Positions 1-7,475 of a DNA stretch of 14,672 nt are shown in pieces; the first letter of the stretch is position 1, and the number at the start of each line of letters is the position of its first letter. The notes under the pieces are model-generated. The model worked only from the letters and a program-made list of their open reading frames with translations, had not been told where the DNA came from and made no database searches. The stretch comes from an uncultured Akkermansia sp. GTDB taxonomy: Bacteria; Verrucomicrobiota; Verrucomicrobiia; Verrucomicrobiales; Akkermansiaceae. Location of the stretch: positions 1 through 14,672 of the forward strand of contig CAJGCV010000051.1 of assembly GCA_904501915.1 (NCBI GenBank). Reading direction: 5' to 3'. Position numbers and translations under genes: made by a program.

Positions 1-29
1 CAATACCATTGCTGAGCGTTTTTTGTTTA

Positions 30-103
30 TCGGGCAAGCGGGATTCGAACCCACGACCCCTTGCACCCCATGCAAGTGCGCTACCAGACTGCGCTACTGC
101 CCG
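30..103 (-). tRNA. tRNA-Pro (anticodon GGG)
   Basis: Read on the minus strand, the segment folds into a complete cloverleaf. The 7-bp acceptor stem begins CGGGCAG, the D arm is GCGC...GCGC with a GGTA-type loop, the anticodon stem is CTTGC/GCAAG around loop ATGGGGT, the variable region is short, and the T arm is GTGGG-TTCGAAT-CCCGC. Loop positions 34-36 read GGG, which decodes CCC and CCU proline codons. The C1-G72 end is typical of bacterial proline tRNAs. The discriminator base is A at 30, and CCA is not encoded: the next bases are TAAAC. No T-tract terminator is visible in the 29 bases left in the window, so transcription may run on. Confidence 0.96.
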
Positions 104-145
104 TTGTTTGGAGTATCGTGCGCTCTGCAGCGCAGCGACGGGCGC

Positions 146-174
146 AGTATACACGCAGTTTTTAGGATTGTCAA
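146..174 (-). promoter_or_regulatory. Sigma-70 promoter of the tRNA-Pro gene
   Basis: On the minus strand a perfect -35 box TTGACA (174-169) is followed after exactly 17 bp by TATACT (151-146), a 5/6 match to the -10 consensus. The expected start is near 139, giving a tRNA precursor with a 5' leader of about 35 nt. The -35 box overlaps that of the divergent argC promoter. A GC-rich stretch (GCGCCCG) follows the -10 box and may act as a stringent-type discriminator, as is common for stable RNA genes; that last point is inference. Confidence 0.85.
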
Positions 175-196
175 CTCATTTTTTTCATGATATGAT
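168..196 (+). promoter_or_regulatory. Sigma-70 promoter of argC and its operon
   Basis: TTGTCA (168-173) and TATGAT (191-196) are separated by exactly 17 bp, each matching 5 of 6 consensus bases. Transcription should start around 203-205. The argC ATG is at 207, so the mRNA would have almost no leader. The -35 hexamer is the other strand of the near-palindrome TTGTCAA that also supplies the tRNA-Pro -35. No other promoter of this quality was seen for the plus-strand genes, so it may drive the whole run to 8008. Confidence 0.8.
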
Positions 197-206
197 TTTT
201 TTTGCG

Positions 207-1250
207 ATGAAGAAGGTAAAAACAGCCGTTGTAGGAGCCAGCGGATACACTGGCCAGGAGCTTTTGAGAATTCTGCTGCGCCACCCGGGCGTAGAGCTGG
301 TCTGCGCCACCTCCCGCCAGTATGCAGGGCAGAAGTTGAGCGATGTGTTCCCGCGTTTCCAGCATGTGCCGGGTGCAGATTTGCGTTTCACGGATTCGGA
401 TGTGGAAGCCATTGCCGCAACAGGTGCAGAAGCAGCATTCCTGGCGCTGCCGCACGGTGTCTCTGTCACCTATGGGCGCGGACTGGTGGAAGCCGGGGTA
501 CGCGTGGTTGATTTGTCTGCAGATTTCCGCCTGAATGACCCGGCCGTATATGAGGAATTCTACGGAAAGCCGCACCCGGATGTAGAGCTGATGCAGGAAG
601 CCCCCTACGGCATGCCGGAATGGCACCGCGAGGAAATTGAGAAAGCCCGCATTGTGGGCTCACCGGGTTGCTACCCGACCAGCATTATTCTGCCGCTGGT
701 ACCGCTGCTGAAGGCAGGGCTGGTGCTGCCGGAGGATATTGTGGTGAACAGCGGCAGCGGTGTTTCCGGCGCCGGCCGCCGTGCCGACGTGTCACTGCTG
801 TACTGCGAATGTAACGAAAGCATGCGCGCCTACGGCGTGCCGCGCCACCGCCACCTCTCCGAAATCGAGCAGGAGCTTTCTGCCGCAGCCGGCACAAAGG
901 TGACCATCACATTCACCCCGCACCTCATGCCGGTGAACACAGGCATTCTGACCACCACGGTGGCCAGGCTGAAACCGGGCACGACAGTGGAAGAAATTAC
1001 TGCCTGTATGGAAGCAGCGTACACCAACGCCCCCTTTGTGCGCCTGCAGGGTGCCAACAAACCGACGGATACCAAGAATGTGACCCGCACGAATTTCGTG
1101 GACATCGGCTGGGCGATTGATGCACGCACTAACCGCGTGGTGCTGATGAGCGCCGAGGACAACGTCATCAAGGGCGCAGGCGGCCAGGGCGTGCATGCGT
1201 TCAATATCATGTTCGGGTTCGATGAGACCGAAGGTCTCTGGATTATCTGA
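207..1250 (+). CDS. argC: N-acetyl-gamma-glutamyl-phosphate reductase
   Basis: ArgC catalyses the third step of arginine (ornithine) biosynthesis in the cytoplasm: NADPH-dependent reduction of N-acetylglutamyl-5-phosphate to the semialdehyde. The protein is 347 residues, normal for the family. The N-terminal dinucleotide-binding motif GASGYTG is at 10-16, LPHGVS at 81-86, the catalytic cysteine C155 in GSPGCYPTS, SGSGVSGAGR at 182-191, and the histidine motif HRHLSEI at 214-220. An in-frame extension to position 9 is open, but it would run through the antisense tRNA gene; the ATG at 207 gives the canonical KTAVVGASGYTG start. It is the first gene of the plus-strand run, 23 bp ahead of the response regulator. 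No other arg gene is nearby. Confidence 0.97.
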   Translation: MKKVKTAVVGASGYTGQELLRILLRHPGVELVCATSRQYAGQKLSDVFPRFQHVPGADLRFTDSDVEAIAATGAEAAFLALPHGVSVTYGRGLVEAGVRVVDLSADFRLNDPAVYEEFYGKPHPDVELMQEAPYGMPEWHREEIEKARIVGSPGCYPTSIILPLVPLLKAGLVLPEDIVVNSGSGVSGAGRRADVSLLYCECNESMRAYGVPRHRHLSEIEQELSAAAGTKVTITFTPHLMPVNTGILTTTVARLKPGTTVEEITACMEAAYTNAPFVRLQGANKPTDTKNVTRTNFVDIGWAIDARTNRVVLMSAEDNVIKGAGGQGVHAFNIMFGFDETEGLWII

Positions 1251-1273
1251 CAAGATACCAGCCCCTGCCAGGT

Positions 1274-2671
1274 ATGAAGCCGGTACTCCTCATAGTAGAC
1301 GATGAAAAAGCCACGCGCGCGGTGCTGAGCGCCGCGCTGGAAGATGACTATGAGGTGTTCCCGGCCGGCAACGCAAAAGCCGCCCGAGCCATCCTCGAAA
1401 GTGAACCGGTGGATATCCTGCTCACGGATTTACGCCTGGGTGGAGAAAGCGGCATGGATATCATCGATTATGCAGTGGGGCTGCCCCAGCCCCCACTGTG
1501 TATCATGATGACGGCCTACGGCAGTGCCGATGTTGCCGCCGAGGCAAAACGCCACGGCGCATACTATTTCCTGACCAAACCGCTGAATCTGGATGAGGTG
1601 GAGCTACTGCTGCGCCGCGCCTCCCAGACACGCAGACTCGAATCAGAGAACCGCGAGCTCACTACCCGGCTGGAACCCACCGGCGGACTGGACCGCATGC
1701 TGGGAGACAGTCCCCAGATGCAGGATATATTCAACCGCATACGCAGGGTTGCCCCCACACAGGCAACTGTACTTATTGAAGGAGAAAGCGGAACCGGCAA
1801 AGAACTGGTAGCGCGGGCACTGCACAACCTTTCCCCCCGCAGCAACCGAAAATTCGTAGCGGTCAACTGCGCAGCGCTTTCTCCCCAGCTGATGGAAAGT
1901 GAGCTGTTCGGTCACGAAAAAGGAGCTTTCACCGGCGCATTGCAACGCCGGATCGGGCGTTTTGAAGAAGCCGATGGCGGCACTCTATTCCTGGACGAAA
2001 TAGGAGAAATTGACATTCCTACGCAGGTCAAACTGTTGCGCGTACTGGCAGAGCGCAGCATTGAGCGCGTGGGCAGCAATACCAGCATACCTGTGAATGT
2101 GCGCGTCATCGCCGCCACAAACCGGGATCTCGCCGCCATGGTGCACGAAGGCACTTTCCGCCTGGATTTATACCAGCGGCTCAATGTTATCTCTCTGAAA
2201 CTGCCACCGCTGCGCGAACGCAGAGGAGATCTCGTGCTCATGGCAAATGCCTTTGCCCGCGAATTATGCCAACTGAACGGCAAAGAACCAAAATCTCTGA
2301 GCCGCGATGCACTGGAATGTCTGCGGGCTTATGACTGGCCGGGCAACGTGCGCCAGCTGCGTACAGCTATGGAGCACGCCGTCGTCATGAGCTCGGATAA
2401 CGAATTACGTGCTGCCGATTTCCCGGAATACCTGCATTCAGGCTCAGCACAGCCCCCACCTGCCGCACCTAATTGTGGCAGCACAGCTTTTGAGCTTGAA
2501 ACAGCCCCCTCACTTAATCTACAATACCTCGAACGGCGTGCCATACTCCTGGCTCTGCAGCGAACGGGAGGCAACCGGTCTGCAGCAGCCGAACTGCTGG
2601 GCATCAACCGGCGCACCTTACAACGAAAAATGGCTGACGCCCCTGAACACTTCAAGGATTTCACGGCATAA
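1274..2671 (+). CDS. Sigma-54-dependent response regulator, NtrC family
   Basis: The 465-residue protein has the classic three-part layout. The receiver domain (about 1-115) has acidic residues D9/D10, phospho-acceptor D52, T80 and K102. The AAA+ domain (about 140-370) has Walker A GESGTGKE at 170-177, the sigma-54 contact loop GAFTGA at 217-222, Walker B GTLFLDEI at 236-243, ATNRDL at 281-286 and arginine-finger candidates R296/R302. A C-terminal Fis-type helix-turn-helix (about 420-456, GNRSAAAELLGINRRTLQRK) binds DNA. All residues needed for phosphorylation, ATP hydrolysis and sigma-54 engagement are present, so it should be an active enhancer-binding activator. No histidine kinase lies in the window and I found no -24/-12 promoter in the intergenic gaps here, so its partner and targets are unknown. 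Confidence 0.95.
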   Translation: MKPVLLIVDDEKATRAVLSAALEDDYEVFPAGNAKAARAILESEPVDILLTDLRLGGESGMDIIDYAVGLPQPPLCIMMTAYGSADVAAEAKRHGAYYFLTKPLNLDEVELLLRRASQTRRLESENRELTTRLEPTGGLDRMLGDSPQMQDIFNRIRRVAPTQATVLIEGESGTGKELVARALHNLSPRSNRKFVAVNCAALSPQLMESELFGHEKGAFTGALQRRIGRFEEADGGTLFLDEIGEIDIPTQVKLLRVLAERSIERVGSNTSIPVNVRVIAATNRDLAAMVHEGTFRLDLYQRLNVISLKLPPLRERRGDLVLMANAFARELCQLNGKEPKSLSRDALECLRAYDWPGNVRQLRTAMEHAVVMSSDNELRAADFPEYLHSGSAQPPPAAPNCGSTAFELETAPSLNLQYLERRAILLALQRTGGNRSAAAELLGINRRTLQRKMADAPEHFKDFTA

Positions 2672-2691
2672 TATCCACAAATTCTCCAAGT

Positions 2692-4554
2692 ATGACTTCA
2701 ACCTCCGACATTTCGCGACTCAACGCAATCGTCAGCCTCAGATGGTTACTGGGGCTGCTGATTTTCAGTCTCTGCATGATTCAGCTTTGCCTCACCTACC
2801 GAGGACTGAACAACGAAACCGCCATGGACATGGCACAGGTGGCGCGCCAGATTGCCCGAGGCGAAGGATTCACCACAAAATGCATCCGACCGATTGATGT
2901 ATGGGACTTTTCCCGCAAGTCCAAGAATGGCAAAGCCGTGGATTTTAACCACTTTGCCGAGGCAAACCACGCACCCGTTTATCCCTATGTGCTGGCAGGC
3001 GCCATCAAGCTCAGCGGTTACGATGATTTTGCCAGCAAACGGATGGACCCGGAAAAAAACAACATTTATGCTGGCGACCGCGTCATCTCCGCCACCAGCA
3101 CTGTATTTTTCCTACTGGCCCTCATCCTGGCTTACACGCTGGTAACAAGGCTATTTGACGAAATTGTAGCACTCACCACAGTTGCTTTTATGGGGTTGAG
3201 TGAACTCATGTTGCAATACGCCCTGAGCGGACTGCCCCAACCTTTCATGCTGTGCCTGGTTCTTTGCGCCCTGCACTGCCTGGTCAGCGCCATCAGGGAA
3301 GAAAATGAAGGCAAGACAACCAGAGTACTCATGTGGCTTTCTGCCTGTTTTATATTCATGGCACTACTGTGCCTCACCTGCTACATGTGCATCTGGTGTT
3401 TTGTGGGGCTGCTGGTATTCTGTGGTTTCTACTTCCACCCGAACGGCATGCACTCTGCCATAGGAGCAGGCTTCCTGCTCATGCTGGTGGCATTGCCCGC
3501 AGCTCTGTATCTGACCCCGACCGGTGGTCTGGAACGCAAGTTCATTTACGGCATTTTCAACGGATTCGGCAGCGACGGCGCAGAAGCACTCATGCGCTCC
3601 GCCACCACAACGGCCATCTCCTTCAACACATCAAACTTCTTCCTTCGGTTGATTGGCTACACCTTTGCCCAGTTCAACAACATGTACATCAACATGGGCG
3701 CCATCTTCACCGTACCTTTCTTCCTGCTGGCTCTTTTCAACCGCTTTAAATCAAGTATCGTCCAGGGCATCAAGTGGGCTACTCTCGCCATGTGGTTATG
3801 CGCCTGCATGGGCATGGCATTGTTCGGCGAAGCCCAGACCATCAGCGAAAGCCAGCTTGCCACACTGTTCACGCCCACCTTTGCTGCTTTTGGTGTAGCC
3901 CTGGTCTTCACCTTCCTTGCTCGCCTGCAGCTTGGTGAGAACTTCAATGGCATCCGGGTTCTGACTATTATCTGCATGCTGGTAGTTTCATCCGGATTAT
4001 TCCTGTTCCAGCTGCCCAAACAGCTCTACATCGGCATCTGGACCAGTGCCCGCGGCGTTCCTCACTTCCCGCCCTACTATCCCGCCGCCATGAACGGCAA
4101 ACTGCACGACATGAGCAACGAAAAGGACCTCATTGTCACCGACCAGCCATGGGCTGTAGCCTGGTATGCAGACCGTAAAGCTCTGTGGATTCCCCGCAGC
4201 ATCAACGACTACACCCGCAACCTGGAACCCATCTTCCAGGCCAGCCAGCAGGAGGTGCAGGGATTCCTCATTACCCCGACCTCGCACACCATGACAGGCA
4301 ACGGCATTTCCGGGGTCATCCGCAGTGCCGGTGATTTTGCCCCCCTTGCGCTGGAAGGCAAGCTGCTGCTGCTGACTCCCAAGCACAACATGGCATTTGC
4401 AGAACTTTTCACCACAAACGCCAACCCGAAATCCACAGTCCGACCGCTGGCCAGTCTGGTATCCTCGCAAGGAGTATTCCGGCATCGCAACTTCCTGCTC
4501 GGCGCCGAAATGGTATACTACACACGCGAGGACGTAAGTGACAAAAACAATTAA
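2692..4554 (+). CDS. Polytopic membrane protein, GT-C glycosyltransferase-like
   Basis: A 620-residue inner-membrane protein. Hydrophobic segments are visible at roughly 15-35, 132-152, 157-175, 182-200, 212-247 (probably two), 256-275, 332-349, 362-378, 390-410 and 421-441. A soluble C-terminal part follows (about 445-620). The long first loop after helix 1 holds ETAMDMAQVARQIARGEG (42-59) and HAPVYPYVLA (93-102). This resembles the first periplasmic loop of ArnT/PMT-like enzymes, where an acidic residue precedes a 'Y/A..iA.G.G' stretch and an 'HPPLYP'-type motif. VTDQPWAVAWYADRKALWIP (482-501) resembles the C-terminal 'nD...l.fy.gR' region of the same group. Such enzymes move sugars from polyprenyl-phosphate carriers to lipid or protein acceptors, but the acceptor here cannot be told. 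The start at 2692 is 20 bp after the regulator gene, with no ribosome-binding site. The family assignment is tentative; membrane topology is the firm part. Confidence 0.6.
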   Translation: MTSTSDISRLNAIVSLRWLLGLLIFSLCMIQLCLTYRGLNNETAMDMAQVARQIARGEGFTTKCIRPIDVWDFSRKSKNGKAVDFNHFAEANHAPVYPYVLAGAIKLSGYDDFASKRMDPEKNNIYAGDRVISATSTVFFLLALILAYTLVTRLFDEIVALTTVAFMGLSELMLQYALSGLPQPFMLCLVLCALHCLVSAIREENEGKTTRVLMWLSACFIFMALLCLTCYMCIWCFVGLLVFCGFYFHPNGMHSAIGAGFLLMLVALPAALYLTPTGGLERKFIYGIFNGFGSDGAEALMRSATTTAISFNTSNFFLRLIGYTFAQFNNMYINMGAIFTVPFFLLALFNRFKSSIVQGIKWATLAMWLCACMGMALFGEAQTISESQLATLFTPTFAAFGVALVFTFLARLQLGENFNGIRVLTIICMLVVSSGLFLFQLPKQLYIGIWTSARGVPHFPPYYPAAMNGKLHDMSNEKDLIVTDQPWAVAWYADRKALWIPRSINDYTRNLEPIFQASQQEVQGFLITPTSHTMTGNGISGVIRSAGDFAPLALEGKLLLLTPKHNMAFAELFTTNANPKSTVRPLASLVSSQGVFRHRNFLLGAEMVYYTREDVSDKNN

Positions 4555-4574
4555 CATATTCCTTTCCTGATTCC

Positions 4575-4835
4575 ATGTCTGCCCGCTCTGCAAAAAAAAC
4601 ACTGAACTTCGAAGAAGCCACCGCGCGACTTGAAGAAATAGTCGCGCGCGTCAACAATCCCGAAACAGGGCTGGAAGATATGATTGCCCTCGCGGCAGAA
4701 GGACTCACCCTCATCAAAAACAGCGAGCAACTGCTGGCAGATGCAGAGCTGAAAATCCGCAAACTCGAGCAAACAGACAACAACGCCCCTGCTCCTGAAC
4801 CGCAAGATAACCATGCCGATTTCACCCTCATCTGA
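4575..4835 (+). CDS. xseB: Exodeoxyribonuclease VII small subunit
   Basis: XseB binds the large subunit XseA to form exonuclease VII, which degrades single-stranded DNA from both ends. The 86-residue protein shows the family pattern: FEEATARLEEIVARV (12-26), GLEDMIALAAEGLTLIKNSE (32-51) and LLADAELKIRKLE (53-65). These form the two-helix coiled-coil hairpin. A Pro/Asp-rich tail follows. The length matches the usual 70-90 residues. Its last 23 bp overlap the start of dxs in another frame, so the two are translationally linked. xseB beside dxs is a known bacterial arrangement (xseB-ispA-dxs in E. coli), but ispA is missing here and xseA is not in the window. Confidence 0.93.
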   Translation: MSARSAKKTLNFEEATARLEEIVARVNNPETGLEDMIALAAEGLTLIKNSEQLLADAELKIRKLEQTDNNAPAPEPQDNHADFTLI

Positions 4836-6705
4836 GCCCACATCCCTGCTGGCAACCATCCAATCACCGCAGGATGTGAAAAATTTACCCGCGGGGCAAC
4901 TCACAGCCCTGGCGGAGGAGATTCGCGCCACGCTTATCCACACGCTGGCACAAACCGGCGGTCATCTGGCACCCAATCTGGGGCTTGTCGAGCTCAGCAT
5001 TGCCCTGCACCGCGTATTTGAAACCCCGCGAGATAAAATACTCTTCGATGTTTCGCACCAGTGCTACATTCACAAAATGCTGACTGGACGCGCCGGGCGT
5101 TTCCACACCATGCGCCAGCACGGCGGGTTGTGCGGATTCTGCAAACGCAGCGAATCCGAGCACGATGCCTACGGCGCCGGGCACGCAGGCACAGCCCTCT
5201 CTGCTGGGCTGGGCATGGCCGCAGCCCGAGATCTGGCACGCGATGACTACCACGTCATCTCCGTAGTGGGAGATGGAGCCTTCACCTGCGGCACCACGCT
5301 CGAAGGGCTCAACAGCATTGCCACCACCACGCGCAAATTCATCCTCATCCTCAATGACAATGAATGGAGCATTGACCGCAATGTGGGTGCGCTTTCTGCC
5401 TATTTTGCCTCGCTTCAGGAAACAGACACCTACGCCTGGCTCCGCCGCAATACCAGAGCCATCATCGAAAAAATTGCTGGAGAAACTGCCCGCAAGCAGG
5501 TTTCAAAACTCGTACGTGCTGCGCACGGCATCATCACCCCGCTGAGCTTTTTCCAGGAACTTGGTCTCAGCTACTACGGCCCGGTGGATGGACACGACAT
5601 TCAGCGCCTCGAAAAAATCCTGCGCATAGCCTCACGCAATGACGGCCCGGTCATCATCCACGTCATCACCCAGAAAGGCCGCGGATATGCGCCAGCATCC
5701 GATAATCCCACTAAGTTCCACGGCATCGGGCAATACAACATTGAAGATGGCAGCACCAGCAAAGGTGGCGTCATCTCATACTCCGAAGCTTTCGGCACTC
5801 ACCTCTCCAACCTTGCAGCAGATGACCCGGACATTACCGCCATTACTGCAGCCATGCCCACCGGCACGCGTCTGGATATTTTCCGCAGCCATTTTCCGAA
5901 GCGTTATTTCGATGTAGGCATTGCAGAGGAACACGCTGCGCTCTTTGCCTGCGGGCAGGCCACCCAGGGGCTCAAGCCCTACCTGGCTGTTTATTCCACG
6001 TTCATGCAGCGCTGTGTGGACATGATTCAGCACGACGCTGCGCTGCAGAATCTCCCGGTGCGCTTCTGCATGGACCGCGCAGGACTCTCGCCGGATGACG
6101 GTCCCACGCACCATGGGCTCTTCGATATCGCCATGCTGCGCTGCATCCCGAATCTGGTCATGATGCAACCGAAAGATGAAGCCGAGCTCGGGCACATGCT
6201 GGCCACCATGAACACCATCAGCAGCCAGCCCAGCGCCATCCGTTACCCGCGTGGCACTGGTGAGGGTGTTCCCATGCCGCAGGAGCTCACCCCCCTGCCC
6301 CTGGGCAAAGCAGAAAAACTGGCAGACGGCACAGATATCACCCTGCTGGCGCTCGGCAATATGAACGGCTACGCTGCCAAGGTGCGCAGCATTCTCGCAG
6401 AGCAAGGCATTTCCTGCGCCCATGTAAACGCCCGCTTCATCTCCCCGCTGGACAGTGCATGCATCCTGCAACAGGCAGCAGCAACACGCCTCATCGTCAC
6501 CTTGGAAGACCACGTGATTGCAGGCGGCTTCGGCTCCGCAGTCATGGAACTGCTCAATGAACACGCAGCCGCAACCCCGGTCCTTCGCATCGGCTGGTCT
6601 AACCAGTTCATCGAGCACGGCAGCGAAGCCCAGTTGCGCAGCAAATACGGGCTCACACCAGAAGCCATTGCCAACCGCATACTCAACCACCTCAGGCCGC
6701 AATGA
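4813..6705 (+). CDS. dxs: 1-deoxy-D-xylulose-5-phosphate synthase
   Basis: Dxs condenses pyruvate and glyceraldehyde-3-phosphate using thiamine diphosphate, the first step of the MEP isoprenoid pathway. The 630-residue length is typical. Visible landmarks: GGHLAPNLG (49-57, H51), SHQCYIHKMLTGR (81-93, H82), the thiamine-binding GDG (153-155) with NDN (181-183), catalytic glutamate E372 in GIAEEHA, YSTFMQR (Y394, R400), DRAG (421-424) and DDGPTHHG (428-435, H433). All align with E. coli residues at an offset of about +2. Several usually fixed neighbours differ: DVSHQCY where DVGHQAY is normal, NDNEWSI where NDNEMSI is normal. The ATG at 4813 lies inside xseB; no other ATG, GTG or TTG start fits before the conserved region. 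Its stop overlaps the next gene as ATGA. Confidence 0.93.
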   Translation: MPISPSSEPTSLLATIQSPQDVKNLPAGQLTALAEEIRATLIHTLAQTGGHLAPNLGLVELSIALHRVFETPRDKILFDVSHQCYIHKMLTGRAGRFHTMRQHGGLCGFCKRSESEHDAYGAGHAGTALSAGLGMAAARDLARDDYHVISVVGDGAFTCGTTLEGLNSIATTTRKFILILNDNEWSIDRNVGALSAYFASLQETDTYAWLRRNTRAIIEKIAGETARKQVSKLVRAAHGIITPLSFFQELGLSYYGPVDGHDIQRLEKILRIASRNDGPVIIHVITQKGRGYAPASDNPTKFHGIGQYNIEDGSTSKGGVISYSEAFGTHLSNLAADDPDITAITAAMPTGTRLDIFRSHFPKRYFDVGIAEEHAALFACGQATQGLKPYLAVYSTFMQRCVDMIQHDAALQNLPVRFCMDRAGLSPDDGPTHHGLFDIAMLRCIPNLVMMQPKDEAELGHMLATMNTISSQPSAIRYPRGTGEGVPMPQELTPLPLGKAEKLADGTDITLLALGNMNGYAAKVRSILAEQGISCAHVNARFISPLDSACILQQAAATRLIVTLEDHVIAGGFGSAVMELLNEHAAATPVLRIGWSNQFIEHGSEAQLRSKYGLTPEAIANRILNHLRPQ

Positions 6706-7475
6706 AACGCCACGCGCTGACCATCCTACTGGCTGGTATCTTCTGCATCCCACTGTGCACCAGCGCTACAGCAGCAACGCAGGAATCAACTGAAGAAGAG
6801 CAGGAAATGCAAAATCTGCCCCAATGGCTGGTAGATTTCTCCAACCTGCCGGAAAACCAGCGGAATAAGTACATTGCCCTCTTCAACCAAGCCAAGGGAG
6901 CCTACCACCAGAGCCAGTGGGTCAACTGCATTTCCCTGCTTGCCCAATGCGAAGTCATCCTGCGCGGCAACCCCAGCATCTGGAACCTGAGAGCCAGCTG
7001 CATGCTGGAGCAGAAATACTTCAAGGAGGCAGAAGCTGAGCTCAAACGCGTACTGGAAGCAGCACCGGATGACGCCGTCACCATCATGAACATAGCCCAG
7101 GTGTACATGGCAACCGGTCGCTATGCCGACAGCATTGCCATCAACACCCGGTTGAGAGAAGATTTATACCTGCAGCACAGTGATGAAAGCCTCCTCTACG
7201 CTCTGGACTACCGCATCCTGCTCTGCCACCTTCTCCTCGGGCAGAAAGACAAGGCCCAGGCTATTGCCTCCACGGTGTCACCTGTCACCGACACTCCGCT
7301 GTACCACTACGCCAAAGCCGCTTTTGCACTGGTCGAAGGGAATCGCTCCGCAGCAGCGCACTACATAGGCGTCGCCAACCGCATCTTTGCAGATAACCGC
7401 GCCTACATACCCTTCCAGCGCTCACTGGAACTCTCCGGGCTGCTCGATGCCACCGCTCCCCAACGCCACCCCTGA
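6702..7475 (+). CDS. Exported tetratricopeptide-repeat (TPR) protein
   Basis: 257 residues. A signal peptide is clear: MKRH, a hydrophobic stretch to about 19, then SATA|AT with likely cleavage near 24. An acidic linker (ESTEEEQE) leads to helical repeats of TPR type at roughly 56-88, 91-122 (WNLRASCMLEQKYFKEAEAE) and 125-157 (MNIAQVYMATGRYADSIAIN). Weaker helical repeats follow at about 165-230. TPR arrays hold protein partners, so a periplasmic scaffold or assembly role is reasonable, but the partner is unknown. The start overlaps the dxs stop by 4 bp (ATGA) and the stop overlaps the recO start by 1 bp (TGATG), which makes translational coupling likely. Confidence 0.85.
   Translation: MKRHALTILLAGIFCIPLCTSATAATQESTEEEQEMQNLPQWLVDFSNLPENQRNKYIALFNQAKGAYHQSQWVNCISLLAQCEVILRGNPSIWNLRASCMLEQKYFKEAEAELKRVLEAAPDDAVTIMNIAQVYMATGRYADSIAINTRLREDLYLQHSDESLLYALDYRILLCHLLLGQKDKAQAIASTVSPVTDTPLYHYAKAAFALVEGNRSAAAHYIGVANRIFADNRAYIPFQRSLELSGLLDATAPQRHP

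Noticed and set aside
9..206. Open 5' extension of argC adding 66 residues
   Set aside because: It runs through the antisense tRNA-Pro and both promoters, and the extra residues have no place in the ArgC family; the ATG at 207 gives the canonical N terminus.
104..206. Sigma-54 (-24/-12) promoter search in intergenic gaps, because of the NtrC-type regulator
   Set aside because: No GG-N10-GC pair in a TGGCAC/TTGC context was found here or in the gaps near 9325, 9718, 10810, 11499 and 14334.
4600..5260. Minus-strand frames opposite xseB and the start of dxs
   Set aside because: They overlap two recognised genes and lack any family signature.
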